23,942 nt of DNA, from positions 1 through 23,942 of the forward strand of contig CAYOCE010000015.1 of NCBI GenBank assembly GCA_964402405.1. The letters run 5' to 3'. This document shows, piece after piece, positions 6,801 through 15,100 of this stretch. The notes below the pieces were generated by a model. That model had not been told where the DNA came from and did not search any database. It saw only the letters and a list, made by a program, of their open reading frames with translations. This DNA comes from CAYOCE01 sp964402405 (GTDB lineage Bacteria > Pseudomonadota > Alphaproteobacteria > UBA7879). Position numbers and translations under genes: made by a program. Numbering within the stretch: the stretch's first letter is position 1; every line of letters begins with the position of its first letter.

Positions 6801-7769
6801 ATGCTAAAAATAAAGACCTTTAAGCCCATTTTAATTTCAGCTGTTATGGCTATTCTTTTGGCTCTTATTTTCACCCTCTATTACGTATTGATCAAGGTGG
6901 ATGTGGCGACAGAATCCATCAATAAAAACCTGACGCCGGAGATTTTAAACAAGGCCTATCAACCCAGGCCCATGGTTGTGTTGGTATCCTATGCGGATGG
7001 CCCCGAGGTGTTTTTCAAAAATCAAAATACTCTATCTTGGAGCGCCCTTAACAAGGGGATTGATGTCATTATGAACTATAAGCGCGGGCATATCGATCCC
7101 CAGTTCTATGAAAAAAATAAGGAAACGCTGATTCAGAAAGGTGGATCTGGGTACTGGTTATGGAAACCTTATTTTATTATGAAAACCATGGAAACATTCC
7201 CTGATAATACGATTATTTTATATGCCGATTCAGGGGTCATCTTTACCGACCCCATTGAAAAGATCCTGCAAATCATTAATCAAAATCAAATGCTATTGGT
7301 AGGGCATGGAAAGCCTGTTCCTCTGCGACATCATCTGAAGGCGGAAACTCAGAAAATTATGGGCATTGAGTCTAACGAAATTATCTTAAATTCTCAAAAT
7401 ATCTGGGCATTTTTTATGGGGATACGCAATACCCCTGAAACCCGGGCATTTATCAAGAAATGGTTAACTGCTTGTGAAAATAAAGATGCCTTGGCAACGG
7501 AACCTTTTGACCCTAAAATTCAGGAGAAATCATTTGAATATCATCAGCATGATCAATCAATCCTGAGTGTTCTGGTGGCTCAGGATCCAAAAAATAAAAC
7601 CGTCATCAAACGGGATGTTTTGCGTAGGGAATATGGGGTTACCAATTTCCATCGTCATGCGGAGCAAGAAAACACGTCGCCTCTATTTCACATGGCGGGT
7701 ATCAATAGAGAGATTGCAGATTTTTTGTTTAACAATTTTATCTTTCAGTGGATTCGGAGAGTGTTTTGA
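6801..7769 (+). CDS. Membrane-anchored glycosyltransferase-like protein, paralogue 1
   Basis: A 322-residue protein with an N-terminal signal anchor (about residues 10-31) and a probably periplasmic globular domain. The central block GYWLWKPYFI (117-126) followed by IILYADSG (138-145) resembles a group of uncharacterised proteins found in surface-polysaccharide loci, where the acidic residue after the strand is suggestive of a GT-A-type nucleotide-sugar site. Here it reads ADSG rather than a canonical DxD, so catalysis is uncertain. A C-terminal NFHRHAEQENTSPLFHMAGINR block is also conserved in the neighbour. The ATG at 6801 has AAGG eight bases upstream, just after tRNA-Gly. Its stop overlaps the TTG start of paralogue 2. 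No sugar-metabolism genes are adjacent, so a role in glycosylation is inference only. Confidence 0.6.
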   Translation: MLKIKTFKPILISAVMAILLALIFTLYYVLIKVDVATESINKNLTPEILNKAYQPRPMVVLVSYADGPEVFFKNQNTLSWSALNKGIDVIMNYKRGHIDPQFYEKNKETLIQKGGSGYWLWKPYFIMKTMETFPDNTIILYADSGVIFTDPIEKILQIINQNQMLLVGHGKPVPLRHHLKAETQKIMGIESNEIILNSQNIWAFFMGIRNTPETRAFIKKWLTACENKDALATEPFDPKIQEKSFEYHQHDQSILSVLVAQDPKNKTVIKRDVLRREYGVTNFHRHAEQENTSPLFHMAGINREIADFLFNNFIFQWIRRVF

Positions 7770-8743
7770 TCTGGCTTCTACAAAAAATAAAAAACCTTAA
7801 ACCTTTTCTACTGCCAACTGTTATTGCTATTCTGTTGGCGTTGGTTTTTGTCCTCTATTACGTCCTAATGAAGGCAGATGTGGCGACACAGTCTATCAAC
7901 CAAAATTTGGTGCCGGAGGTTTCAACTAAGGCATATCAACCAAGGCCCCTCGTTGTTTTGGTGTCTTATGCGGATGGCCAAGAGGTCTTTTTTAAAAACC
8001 AAAATACCCTGTCCTGGAGCGCTATTAATCGAGGCATTGATGTTGTTATGAACTACAAGCGGGGGCATATAGATCCCCAATTTTATGAAAAAAATAAAGA
8101 GATCCTAACGCAAAAATGGGGTGTGGGATATTGGTTGTGGAAGCCTTACTTTATTCTAAAAACCATGGAAACGTTTCCCGATAATACGATTATTTTATAT
8201 GCCGATTCGGGGATGGTCTTTACAGACTCTATCCAGAAAATTCTAAAACTTTTTGAACAAAACCAAGTGGTGGTAACAGGGCACCGGGATGTGGTGCCTC
8301 TACGTAGATTTCTAAAATTAGAAACTCAGAAAATTATGGGCATCGATACCAACGAAGCTGTTCTGAATTCAGAAAATGTTTGGGCCTTTTTTGTGGGGGT
8401 AAAAAATACCCCGGAGACTCGGGCGTTTATTAGGAAATGGCTAACCACCTGTCAAAACAAAGATGCCCTAACAGATCAGCCTTATGATCCCAACATCCAA
8501 GAAAAAATCTTTAGCTATCACCAACATGATCAATCTATTCTAAGTGCTACGGTTGCTCTTGATCCAAAGGGAAAGAAGATTATTAGCCGCGCGGCCTTCA
8601 CTCAAGAATATGGCATTGCTAATTTCCATCGCCATGCCGAGCAAGAAAACACATCTCCCCTATTTCACATGGCCGGGATCAATCGATATATTGCCAATTT
8701 CCTGTTTAACAATTTTATCTTTCAGTGGATCCGGGGATTGTAG
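7766..8743 (+). CDS. Membrane-anchored glycosyltransferase-like protein, paralogue 2
   Basis: A 325-residue tandem copy of the preceding gene. In the 105-residue block from AYQPRP to the end of the YADSG region only 14 positions differ. It keeps the N-terminal membrane anchor (KPFLLPTVIAILLALVFVLYYVL), YWLWKPYFI, YADSG and the HRHAEQENTSPLFHMAGINR end. The start is best placed at TTG 7766: it overlaps the TGA stop of paralogue 1 as TTGA, has GGAG six bases upstream, and aligns with the N-terminus of paralogue 1; a GTG at 7748 would add six residues. Copy 2 has WGVG before YWLW where copy 1 has GGSG. This is a fairly recent duplication in a two-gene operon. recJ starts nine bases later and may be cotranscribed. 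Confidence 0.6.
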   Translation: MIWLLQKIKNLKPFLLPTVIAILLALVFVLYYVLMKADVATQSINQNLVPEVSTKAYQPRPLVVLVSYADGQEVFFKNQNTLSWSAINRGIDVVMNYKRGHIDPQFYEKNKEILTQKWGVGYWLWKPYFILKTMETFPDNTIILYADSGMVFTDSIQKILKLFEQNQVVVTGHRDVVPLRRFLKLETQKIMGIDTNEAVLNSENVWAFFVGVKNTPETRAFIRKWLTTCQNKDALTDQPYDPNIQEKIFSYHQHDQSILSATVALDPKGKKIISRAAFTQEYGIANFHRHAEQENTSPLFHMAGINRYIANFLFNNFIFQWIRGL

Positions 8744-8752
8744 GGAGATCAC

Positions 8753-10528
8753 ATGCAGCCACAAAAAAGCACCTCTTTAAATCTAGAAAATATTACCTCG
8801 TTAAGGGGAGTGATGTGGCAATTGCGGCCTGAGGACTTCAGGTCTACATATCAAATTCATCAACAACATCAATTGCCGGAAATCGTGGCGCGGTTGCTGG
8901 CCCTACGGGGAATTAATACGCAGGAGGTATCCCAATTCTTAAACCCCACCCTTCAAAAACAATTGCCAGATCCTAGTCATCTATTGGATATGGATGTGGC
9001 GGTGGATCGAGTCGTGCGTGCCCTGCAAAACAACGAAAAAATAACCATCTTTGGGGATTATGATGTGGATGGGGCAACGTCTAGTGCTCTATTGATTCGC
9101 TTTTTCAGAATGATCGGGGGGGAATGTGATTTCTATATCCCCGATCGAGAAAAAGAAGGATACGGTCCCAACATCGCTGCCATGGATCATCTTAAATCCC
9201 AAGGAACCAAGGTGGTGATTACCGTTGATTGTGGCGCCACGGCCTTTGAGCCTTTGGCGCATGCCAAGGCCAATGGTCTTGAGGTGATTGTCTTGGACCA
9301 TCATATCGGCGAGGCCAATCTACCGGAGGCGACGGCTGTTATCAATCCAAACCGCGTGGATGAAAACTCCCCCTACACCTACCTTGCAGCAGTGGGGGTG
9401 ACATTTTTATTTTTGGTGGCGTTAAACCGGAAGCTGCGACAATTAGAATTTTATCAGAACAAAACAGCCCCCAACCTGTTGGAGTTCTTGGACCTGGTGG
9501 CCCTGGGAACCGTGTGTGATGTGGTGCCTTTAGTAGGGCTTAACCGAACCTTCGTGGTGCAGGGATTGAAGGTCATGAAGCGCCAAGGAAACCTGGGAAT
9601 GAAAAGCCTTTTCGAGGTAACAGGTCTTGAAGAAATGCCCTCGACGTATCACTTGGGGTTTATCTTGGGACCCCGAATTAATGCCGGGGGTCGCATTGGC
9701 ACAGCTAGTTTTGGAACGACCCTATTAACAACAGATAATACGAAAGAGGCCCGTGACTTATCTGAAACTCTTCATACTCTAAACTTGGAGCGTCAGTCCA
9801 TTGAACGAGAGGTTTTGGTGGAGGCCTTTGAGATGATTCGAGAACACAAATTGGATCAAGATCCCATCATCGTCATTGCTGGAGACAACTGGCCCAGTGG
9901 CGTGATTGGAATTGTGGCGGGTCGCCTCAAGGATCATTATCATCGCCCCGTTTTTATGATTACCTTTGATGATCAAGGAATGGGTAAAGGATCCGGCAGA
10001 TCAATCCCCGGGGTAAATCTGGGCGCTGCGATTCAACAGGCAAAGCAATTGGGGTTATTGGTTGGGGGAGGGGGGCATGCCATGGCTGCCGGCCTAACCA
10101 TTGGGCGCGATCAATTAAAACCCTTTCAGTTTTTCCTCAGTCAGAAATTTCAAGAAATTACCTTTGATCACAAGGTGGATATTGATGGCATCATTGCCAT
10201 CGAAGGAATCCACATGGATCTGATCAATCATATCGAGCAATTGGGACCCTTTGGGGTCAAAAACCCAACGCCCAAATTCCTCATTCCCAATGTGCGCATT
10301 ACCTATGCCAGTGTCGTTGGCGAAAATCATATTAAGTGCACCCTTGCCTCCGAAGCGGGAAAAACCCTCGGGGCCATTGCCTTTCGGGTTGCAGAAACGC
10401 CCCTTGGGAATACGTTGATGAATAAGGATGGCAAGTTATATCACGTCATTGGAACCCTGAAAGCGAATCATTGGCAGGGAACCAGCAAACCCCAGTTGAT
10501 ATTAGAGGATATGGTCTTGGCTGGGTAG
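8753..10528 (+). CDS. recJ: Single-stranded-DNA-specific exonuclease RecJ
   Basis: A 591-residue DHH-family 5'-3' exonuclease used in RecF recombination, base excision and mismatch repair. Motifs in order: DYDVDGATS (102-110), ITVDCGA (156-162), LDHH (181-184), INPNR, then the DHHA1 domain with GSGRSIPGVNLG and GGGGHAMAAG (about 437-446), and a C-terminal OB-like region. All metal-binding acidic and histidine residues of the DHH core appear present. The ATG at 8753 is preceded by AGGGAG with good spacing; an internal ATG at 8813 would give a more typical RecJ N-terminus (MWQLRP) but its purine stretch is too close. An AT-rich hairpin follows the stop. Confidence 0.96.
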   Translation: MQPQKSTSLNLENITSLRGVMWQLRPEDFRSTYQIHQQHQLPEIVARLLALRGINTQEVSQFLNPTLQKQLPDPSHLLDMDVAVDRVVRALQNNEKITIFGDYDVDGATSSALLIRFFRMIGGECDFYIPDREKEGYGPNIAAMDHLKSQGTKVVITVDCGATAFEPLAHAKANGLEVIVLDHHIGEANLPEATAVINPNRVDENSPYTYLAAVGVTFLFLVALNRKLRQLEFYQNKTAPNLLEFLDLVALGTVCDVVPLVGLNRTFVVQGLKVMKRQGNLGMKSLFEVTGLEEMPSTYHLGFILGPRINAGGRIGTASFGTTLLTTDNTKEARDLSETLHTLNLERQSIEREVLVEAFEMIREHKLDQDPIIVIAGDNWPSGVIGIVAGRLKDHYHRPVFMITFDDQGMGKGSGRSIPGVNLGAAIQQAKQLGLLVGGGGHAMAAGLTIGRDQLKPFQFFLSQKFQEITFDHKVDIDGIIAIEGIHMDLINHIEQLGPFGVKNPTPKFLIPNVRITYASVVGENHIKCTLASEAGKTLGAIAFRVAETPLGNTLMNKDGKLYHVIGTLKANHWQGTSKPQLILEDMVLAG

Positions 10529-10531
10529 AAA

Positions 10532-10563
10532 AGACTAATAAATAAAATTTAGTCTGTTTTACT
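10532..10563 (+). terminator. Probable terminator of recJ
   Basis: AGACTAA (10532-10538) pairs with TTAGTCT (10549-10555) and is followed by GTTTTACTC. The 7-bp stem is AT-rich and the U-tract imperfect, but it lies four bases after the recJ stop, the expected position. Confidence 0.5.
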
Positions 10564-10574
10564 CTTCTTAGACT

Positions 10575-10829
10575 ACCCTGATGAAAATCGAAACCCATGG
10601 AACGCTAACGCGGGTGAGGACTTGAGGGTATAAACGCACCTGGACCCCGGCTTCCGCCGGGGTGGCTCATATAGGAATAAAAGCTCCGGTGAGATTGATC
10701 AGGAAGCGTTTCACTCCTCTACGACCACCCCGTTGAAAAACGGGGTCCAAGAGAGTTAGTAATATTCAATGCCTCACCCGCGTTAGCGTTCCATGGACCT
10801 CCATTTTGCCTATGGGCGAAAGTCAGGGT
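10575..10829. repeat. Composite palindromic element with 25-bp inverted repeats and two REP-like hairpins
   Basis: The gene-free stretch 10529-10964 is mostly this element. Outer ends are ACCCTGA (10575-10581) and TCAGGGT (10823-10829). Inside, a perfect 25-bp inverted repeat (10595-10619 against 10772-10796; core AACGCTAACGCGGGTGAG) flanks two facing 25-bp hairpin units, 10641-10665 (+) and 10725-10749 (-). Their stems are ACCCCGGC/GCCGGGGT and, in plus-strand reading, ACCCCGTT/AACGGGGT. No coding potential is convincing. It looks like a miniature inverted-repeat or REP doublet element; no target duplication is evident. Confidence 0.75.
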
Positions 10830-10886
10830 GATTTTGGGGTGTAAAGATATTCCCAATTTGCAAAGTTCTTGATATGAAAAATTCCT

Positions 10887-10930
10887 TTGTAAATACTCTA
10901 TAGACGACATAAAATCACTATAGTATAGTG
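10887..10930 (+). promoter_or_regulatory. Promoter of the MFS gene with a 15-bp palindromic operator candidate
   Basis: TTGTAA (10887-10892), 17-bp spacer, TAAAAT (10910-10915). Immediately downstream lies a perfect 7-1-7 palindrome CACTATAGTATAGTG (10916-10930), which would cover the transcription start: the classical place for a repressor site. The ribosome binding site AAGGA and the ATG at 10965 follow. Confidence 0.55.
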
Positions 10931-10964
10931 CCTTTCTGTGCCGACTTAACTAAAGGATAAGTTT

Positions 10965-12203
10965 ATGAGTTTTTTGAAATCGAAGCAAGCCCCCTGGGTA
11001 ATGTGGGGTATTTTGTGTGCTTTTTTTGCCTACCAGTTTGTTATCCGTGTTTCCCTAGGGGTCATGACTACCGACATTATGGGGCATTTTGCCATTGATG
11101 CGACCCAGTTTGGCATGATTGCCTCCATTTACTATCTGGGATATGCCACCATGCAGGTCCCCATCGGCATTCTGCTCGATCGCTTTGGCCCCAGGTATAT
11201 TGCCACCTTTTGTATAACCCTGTGTTTTCTGGGGATCCTATTGTTTGTGACGGCGGGCGAGTGGACGACCGCTTTGGTGGGACGCCTTTTAATTGGCATG
11301 GGATCTTCGGGTGCCTTTATTTCCACCTCCAAAATTGCGAGATCCTGGTTTCCTGAAGGGGTTTTCACCAGGATGGTGGGGATCACCGTAACCTTGGGTA
11401 TTTTAGGGGCCATCAATGGGGGCGGGCCTGTTGCAAAATCCTTGGAATACTTTTCCTGGCAAACGGTTATGTATACCTTTGCAACGGTTGCGGCTGTCTT
11501 AGCTATTTTGTGCTACACGGTTGTTAGAAATCCTTTGCACTTTAAAACAGAAGAAACCCAAAGTGGATCCTTGCTGAGCGGATTTTTTCAAGTTCTTAAA
11601 ATGAGATCTATCGTCTCCATTGCCATCTTTGGGGCGTTAATGGGGGGACCTTTGTATGTTTTTGCAGATACCATCAGCACGCCTTTTTTCGAGACAGCCT
11701 ATGGATGGTCTAGGACAGATGCGGCGGGAATTGCCTCCGTCATTTATATTGGCATGTGTTTTGGTAGCCCTATTCTGGCCTACGTTTCCGAGAAATTCCA
11801 AAATGATAAAATGCTAATAGTCATCAGCGCCGCTACAATGGCCGCATGTCTTGGGATCGTTTTGTTTATGCCAGGACTTCCCTATGAAGTCGTGGCAGCC
11901 CTCATGTTTACCATGGGTTTTTTCTCAGCCTATCAAGTGTTGGTGTTTGTGTTGGTTGCACGTCTTACATCGCCGGCCATTAGCGGCGTGGTGATTGGGT
12001 TCACCAACATGATTAATATGTACATGGGATCTTTCCTGGTGCAGCTGTGTAGTTGGGGATTGGATTTCTTCCGTAGCATGAGGGTAGAAGAAGCCTTAGT
12101 CTATTCAGGAGAAGACTATCGATACGCCGCTGCCATTGTTTGCATTACGCTGACAATTGGGGCAATTGGCCTTGGCTTTACAAAGCTTAAGAAGTCACGG
12201 TAA
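10965..12203 (+). CDS. Major facilitator superfamily transporter
   Basis: A 412-residue inner-membrane secondary transporter with about 12 predicted membrane spans and a cytoplasmic C-terminus ending KLKKSR. The loop between spans 2 and 3 carries the MFS signature as GILLDRFGPRY (about residues 68-78), and the fourth-span region reads GRLLIGMGSSGAFISTSKI. The closest groups by eye are anion/organic-acid-type MFS proteins and the nutrient transporters of intracellular gammaproteobacteria; the substrate cannot be read from sequence. The ATG at 10965 has AAGGA upstream and a dedicated promoter with a palindrome over its start, so expression is probably controlled by a repressor. The 3' end overlaps that of the converging dsbD gene by 17 bp. 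Confidence 0.88.
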   Translation: MSFLKSKQAPWVMWGILCAFFAYQFVIRVSLGVMTTDIMGHFAIDATQFGMIASIYYLGYATMQVPIGILLDRFGPRYIATFCITLCFLGILLFVTAGEWTTALVGRLLIGMGSSGAFISTSKIARSWFPEGVFTRMVGITVTLGILGAINGGGPVAKSLEYFSWQTVMYTFATVAAVLAILCYTVVRNPLHFKTEETQSGSLLSGFFQVLKMRSIVSIAIFGALMGGPLYVFADTISTPFFETAYGWSRTDAAGIASVIYIGMCFGSPILAYVSEKFQNDKMLIVISAATMAACLGIVLFMPGLPYEVVAALMFTMGFFSAYQVLVFVLVARLTSPAISGVVIGFTNMINMYMGSFLVQLCSWGLDFFRSMRVEEALVYSGEDYRYAAAIVCITLTIGAIGLGFTKLKKSR

Positions 12204-13824
12204 TCGCTTTTAAAATAGCTGATGGAGTTATGATCTCGGGCAATACGGTAACCTTCTTAGGGGTTGGATCGTATAGAGCGTAGAATGGGACGCCGACGCG
12301 GCCATGGGTTTCCATAAAGGTCAGGATATCTTTTTGCCTGCCTGTCCAATCAATGGTTACATGTTGAATTTTATGTTTCTTAAAAATCTTAGTGACATCG
12401 CGACCCCGTAGCATGGGTTGATTGGCATGGCATGTCAAGCACCAGGAAGCTGTGATTTCAATAAATATCTTTTTCTTCAATGCATCTGATTGGCTTAGAA
12501 TGGATTCGATTGGGGACTCTTGAGATGTGGACATTTTATGACCATAAAAGGCGATGGATAAAATCAATAAAAATAAAATCCCAAAGGTTGTCTTTTGAAA
12601 AGAGGCGCTGACCTTTATAAAAATAAGGGGGATTGCCATCAACAGACAAATAATTCCTACAAAGGCCTCCAGGTGAACCTCGGATTGCAGAGTCCATAAT
12701 AACCATAGAATTGTTGAGAAAACAAAAAATCCCAATACATATTGCACATACTGCATCCATTTACCTGGTTTTGGAAGTAAGGTTACCCCCTGAGGATAAG
12801 CGGCCAATGCTAATAAGGGGAGGGAAAATCCCAGCCATAGGGCGATGAATACCCCATAGATATAAATCCCCCCTTTTAGAATAGCAAACCCCATTGCAGC
12901 CCCTAAAAATGGGGCCGTACAGGGTGTTGAAAGAAGGGAGGCAAATAGTCCCTCCAAAAAATCCCGTATGTAAGGGTGGCGATCTTTTCTTGTATCCCAA
13001 GAAAAATTAAAGGGTAAATGGAGATGCCAAAAATTCCATAAGCTAAGCGTGAATAAGGTTAGGATTACACACATGAACACAATAAAGGTGGGCTCCTGAA
13101 AATGAAATCCCCAGCCTACCTTGGTGCCTAAATGTCGAATAAGGTGAATGCTGAAGGCAAGGGTTATAAAGAAGACAAACATACCAAAAACAGTCATTAA
13201 AAGATGTTTGGGGATTTCCCTAAAATTCCCCTGTTTAAGATTTAGGAGGGAAAAGATTTTCAAGGAAAGGGCGGGTAAAACACAGGGCATGATATTTAGA
13301 ATAATCCCCCCGATTAGGGCAAAAAGCAGCATTTTCAAAAATGAATCTTCTTGAATTCCAGATTCCAGAAGATTTTTTTCTGTTGTTTTAAGGGGGCCTT
13401 CATAGGAAATCGTTTGGGTAACAGGGGTGCACACTTGATCACACATTAAGAAAGATATAGTTCCTTTGAGAGCTATAGGATCTCTAGGGTTTTCAAGGGT
13501 CAAGGTTATGGGGATTTCAACAGTATCCTTATAACCCGAAATGGTTTCCTCTAGAAAGGTAAACGTTTTCTCGCTCGGCCAAAGCAAATGAATATCGGTG
13601 ATATTTTCCTGAGACTCCCACTTAATTTCGGGGGGATATCCTTCATCCTGCTTTTGAGGGCCATATATATGGGCTTCCTTTGGCAGAGTGATTGTTAACG
13701 TTAATCCTTGTTGATCTCCTGCAGAGGGCGCAAGCGTGACTTGCACTTGATTAGCACTTTCGGCCCCTATTGCCCCGAAAAGCCCCCATACAAAAAGAAT
13801 ACTGTAAATAAGTTTATATTTCAT
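12187..13824 (-). CDS. dsbD: Thiol:disulfide interchange protein DsbD (ScsB-like N-terminus)
   Basis: A 545-residue inner-membrane protein that carries electrons from cytoplasmic thioredoxin to periplasmic thiol proteins. Order: signal peptide (1-21), periplasmic N-domain with CDQVC (Cys128, Cys132), a multi-span core with the redox cysteines in NIMPCVLP (Cys181) and STPCTAPF (Cys302), then a C-terminal thioredoxin-like domain with WCLTC near residues 458-462. All three cysteine pairs are present, so the relay is complete. The N-domain CxxxC resembles the ScsB/DsbD N-terminal domain. The ATG lies within the end of hemY (11-bp overlap), showing translational coupling in a mic60-like > hemY > dsbD operon. 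Its clients may include the six-cysteine secreted protein at 20242-20748, which is inference. Confidence 0.92.
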   Translation of the reverse strand: MKYKLIYSILFVWGLFGAIGAESANQVQVTLAPSAGDQQGLTLTITLPKEAHIYGPQKQDEGYPPEIKWESQENITDIHLLWPSEKTFTFLEETISGYKDTVEIPITLTLENPRDPIALKGTISFLMCDQVCTPVTQTISYEGPLKTTEKNLLESGIQEDSFLKMLLFALIGGIILNIMPCVLPALSLKIFSLLNLKQGNFREIPKHLLMTVFGMFVFFITLAFSIHLIRHLGTKVGWGFHFQEPTFIVFMCVILTLFTLSLWNFWHLHLPFNFSWDTRKDRHPYIRDFLEGLFASLLSTPCTAPFLGAAMGFAILKGGIYIYGVFIALWLGFSLPLLALAAYPQGVTLLPKPGKWMQYVQYVLGFFVFSTILWLLWTLQSEVHLEAFVGIICLLMAIPLIFIKVSASFQKTTFGILFLLILSIAFYGHKMSTSQESPIESILSQSDALKKKIFIEITASWCLTCHANQPMLRGRDVTKIFKKHKIQHVTIDWTGRQKDILTFMETHGRVGVPFYALYDPTPKKVTVLPEIITPSAILKAITVTS

Positions 13825-15100
13825 TAAACAGTGGCGCCAATTCTTTTAAAATATCCAAATTTTTCTGGGAAACAGAGGTGCGTTTTTCTTTTGCATCCTC
13901 AAAAATTAAAGCCTTGAAAGAATCCTTTGCCGTTTGCTTTTTTTGAGTCTGCTGGGAAAACAATATCAAGGCCTCAACCAATTTATCAAGGCTGGTTGCG
14001 TAGTCTTGTTTTTCTGTTTTTGCCATAATGGATTTTATGATGGGGATAATAAAGGCAGGCTTGATATTTTTTAATTCAACCATACGCCGATGGGTTTCCC
14101 CCCAAAGATGGGCACGAATATGGGTCAGCAAACATAAGATGTCCCCTATTCCATTTGTATTATTGATATTTTTTAGTTTTAAGGCCAACTTTGCTTGATC
14201 AATGGAGCTTTCTTTGGTTTCGCAATAGGCAAGGCCCAATTGAAAATTAGGTTTTTTCTTCCAAGCGCCTTCCAAGTACGAGGTTAAGTCACTCGTTTTC
14301 CCTTTTTCTTTTAACAGCGGGAGTAAACTTTCAACAGCAGGATAAAATTCCGGATCTACATCAAGGGCATTTTTAAAATATTTCAGACGATGTTCTTTAT
14401 CATCTTGACCCCAATAGTACCAAACCATCGCTTCGATTCTTTTGAGAGTTTCCTTAGGGAGGCGTGCCTCACTTGTCATTTGTTTTAGCAATTTTAACGC
14501 CTCTTTCCACTGCTTTTCTAGGAGGTAGAGGAACAAACGGAATCGCAACAAAAAGGGCTCTTCGGCTTTTTCCTTTAGCCCTTGCTTCACTAGGGATTCT
14601 GCTAAGGACAGATTATCCTGTTTTAAGGCGTCTTCAATTTGTATTTTGATGGAAATCATGTGCTTTGGATCTATTTCAAGCAAGGGCTTCATGGATTCAA
14701 AGGGACGCTCTTCTTCAGGAATGATGGCCATCATGAGGGCTGTTAACATATCATCTGGAAATAATTTAAATGCCAACTCCCCCTGTTTTTTTGCCTCTTT
14801 AAAATCTTTAAACGCCAAGGCTGTGGCCATATGTTGTAAATGATCTTTCCACTTTTCTTGTTTTTGCTGCTGATGATTGTCTTTTATTTTCTTCAGCCAA
14901 GCGCGGAATTTTATGGATCCCATGGTGATAAGAAATAGGGCGCTATAAATGAATACAATAGAAAACAAAACAAAGTTTAAGCTGAGGTGAATCTTATAAT
15001 TTTCCCAAGTGATGAAAACAGACCCCGGGTGATCCATGCACCATAAAACGACAAAGATAATTAGAAAAAACTTTACAACAAAAAAGATGGATTTTATCAC
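13814..15100 (-). CDS. hemY: HemY-like TPR membrane protein
   Basis: A 428-residue inner-membrane protein of the HemY_N type: two N-terminal membrane spans (about 1-22 and 38-60) followed by a charged linker and a long helical, tetratricopeptide-like domain. The family is found beside haem-biosynthesis genes in proteobacteria; its role is not enzymatic and is poorly understood, and it is unrelated to the protoporphyrinogen oxidase that shares the name. The frame is open 38 codons further upstream, but GTG at 15100 has AGGAGG six bases before it and overlaps the preceding gene stop as GTGA, so it is chosen as start. The 3' end overlaps dsbD by 11 bp. Confidence 0.8.
   Translation of the reverse strand: MIKSIFFVVKFFLIIFVVLWCMDHPGSVFITWENYKIHLSLNFVLFSIVFIYSALFLITMGSIKFRAWLKKIKDNHQQQKQEKWKDHLQHMATALAFKDFKEAKKQGELAFKLFPDDMLTALMMAIIPEEERPFESMKPLLEIDPKHMISIKIQIEDALKQDNLSLAESLVKQGLKEKAEEPFLLRFRLFLYLLEKQWKEALKLLKQMTSEARLPKETLKRIEAMVWYYWGQDDKEHRLKYFKNALDVDPEFYPAVESLLPLLKEKGKTSDLTSYLEGAWKKKPNFQLGLAYCETKESSIDQAKLALKLKNINNTNGIGDILCLLTHIRAHLWGETHRRMVELKNIKPAFIIPIIKSIMAKTEKQDYATSLDKLVEALILFSQQTQKKQTAKDSFKALIFEDAKEKRTSVSQKNLDILKELAPLFNEI

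Noticed and set aside
6702..8743. Genomic island integrated at tRNA-Gly
   Set aside because: No integrase, no direct repeat of the tRNA 3' end downstream, and base composition does not change across the tRNA.
10719..10910. 63-codon minus-strand open frame
   Set aside because: It is read through the inverted-repeat element and the MFS promoter; no ribosome binding site or protein-like pattern.
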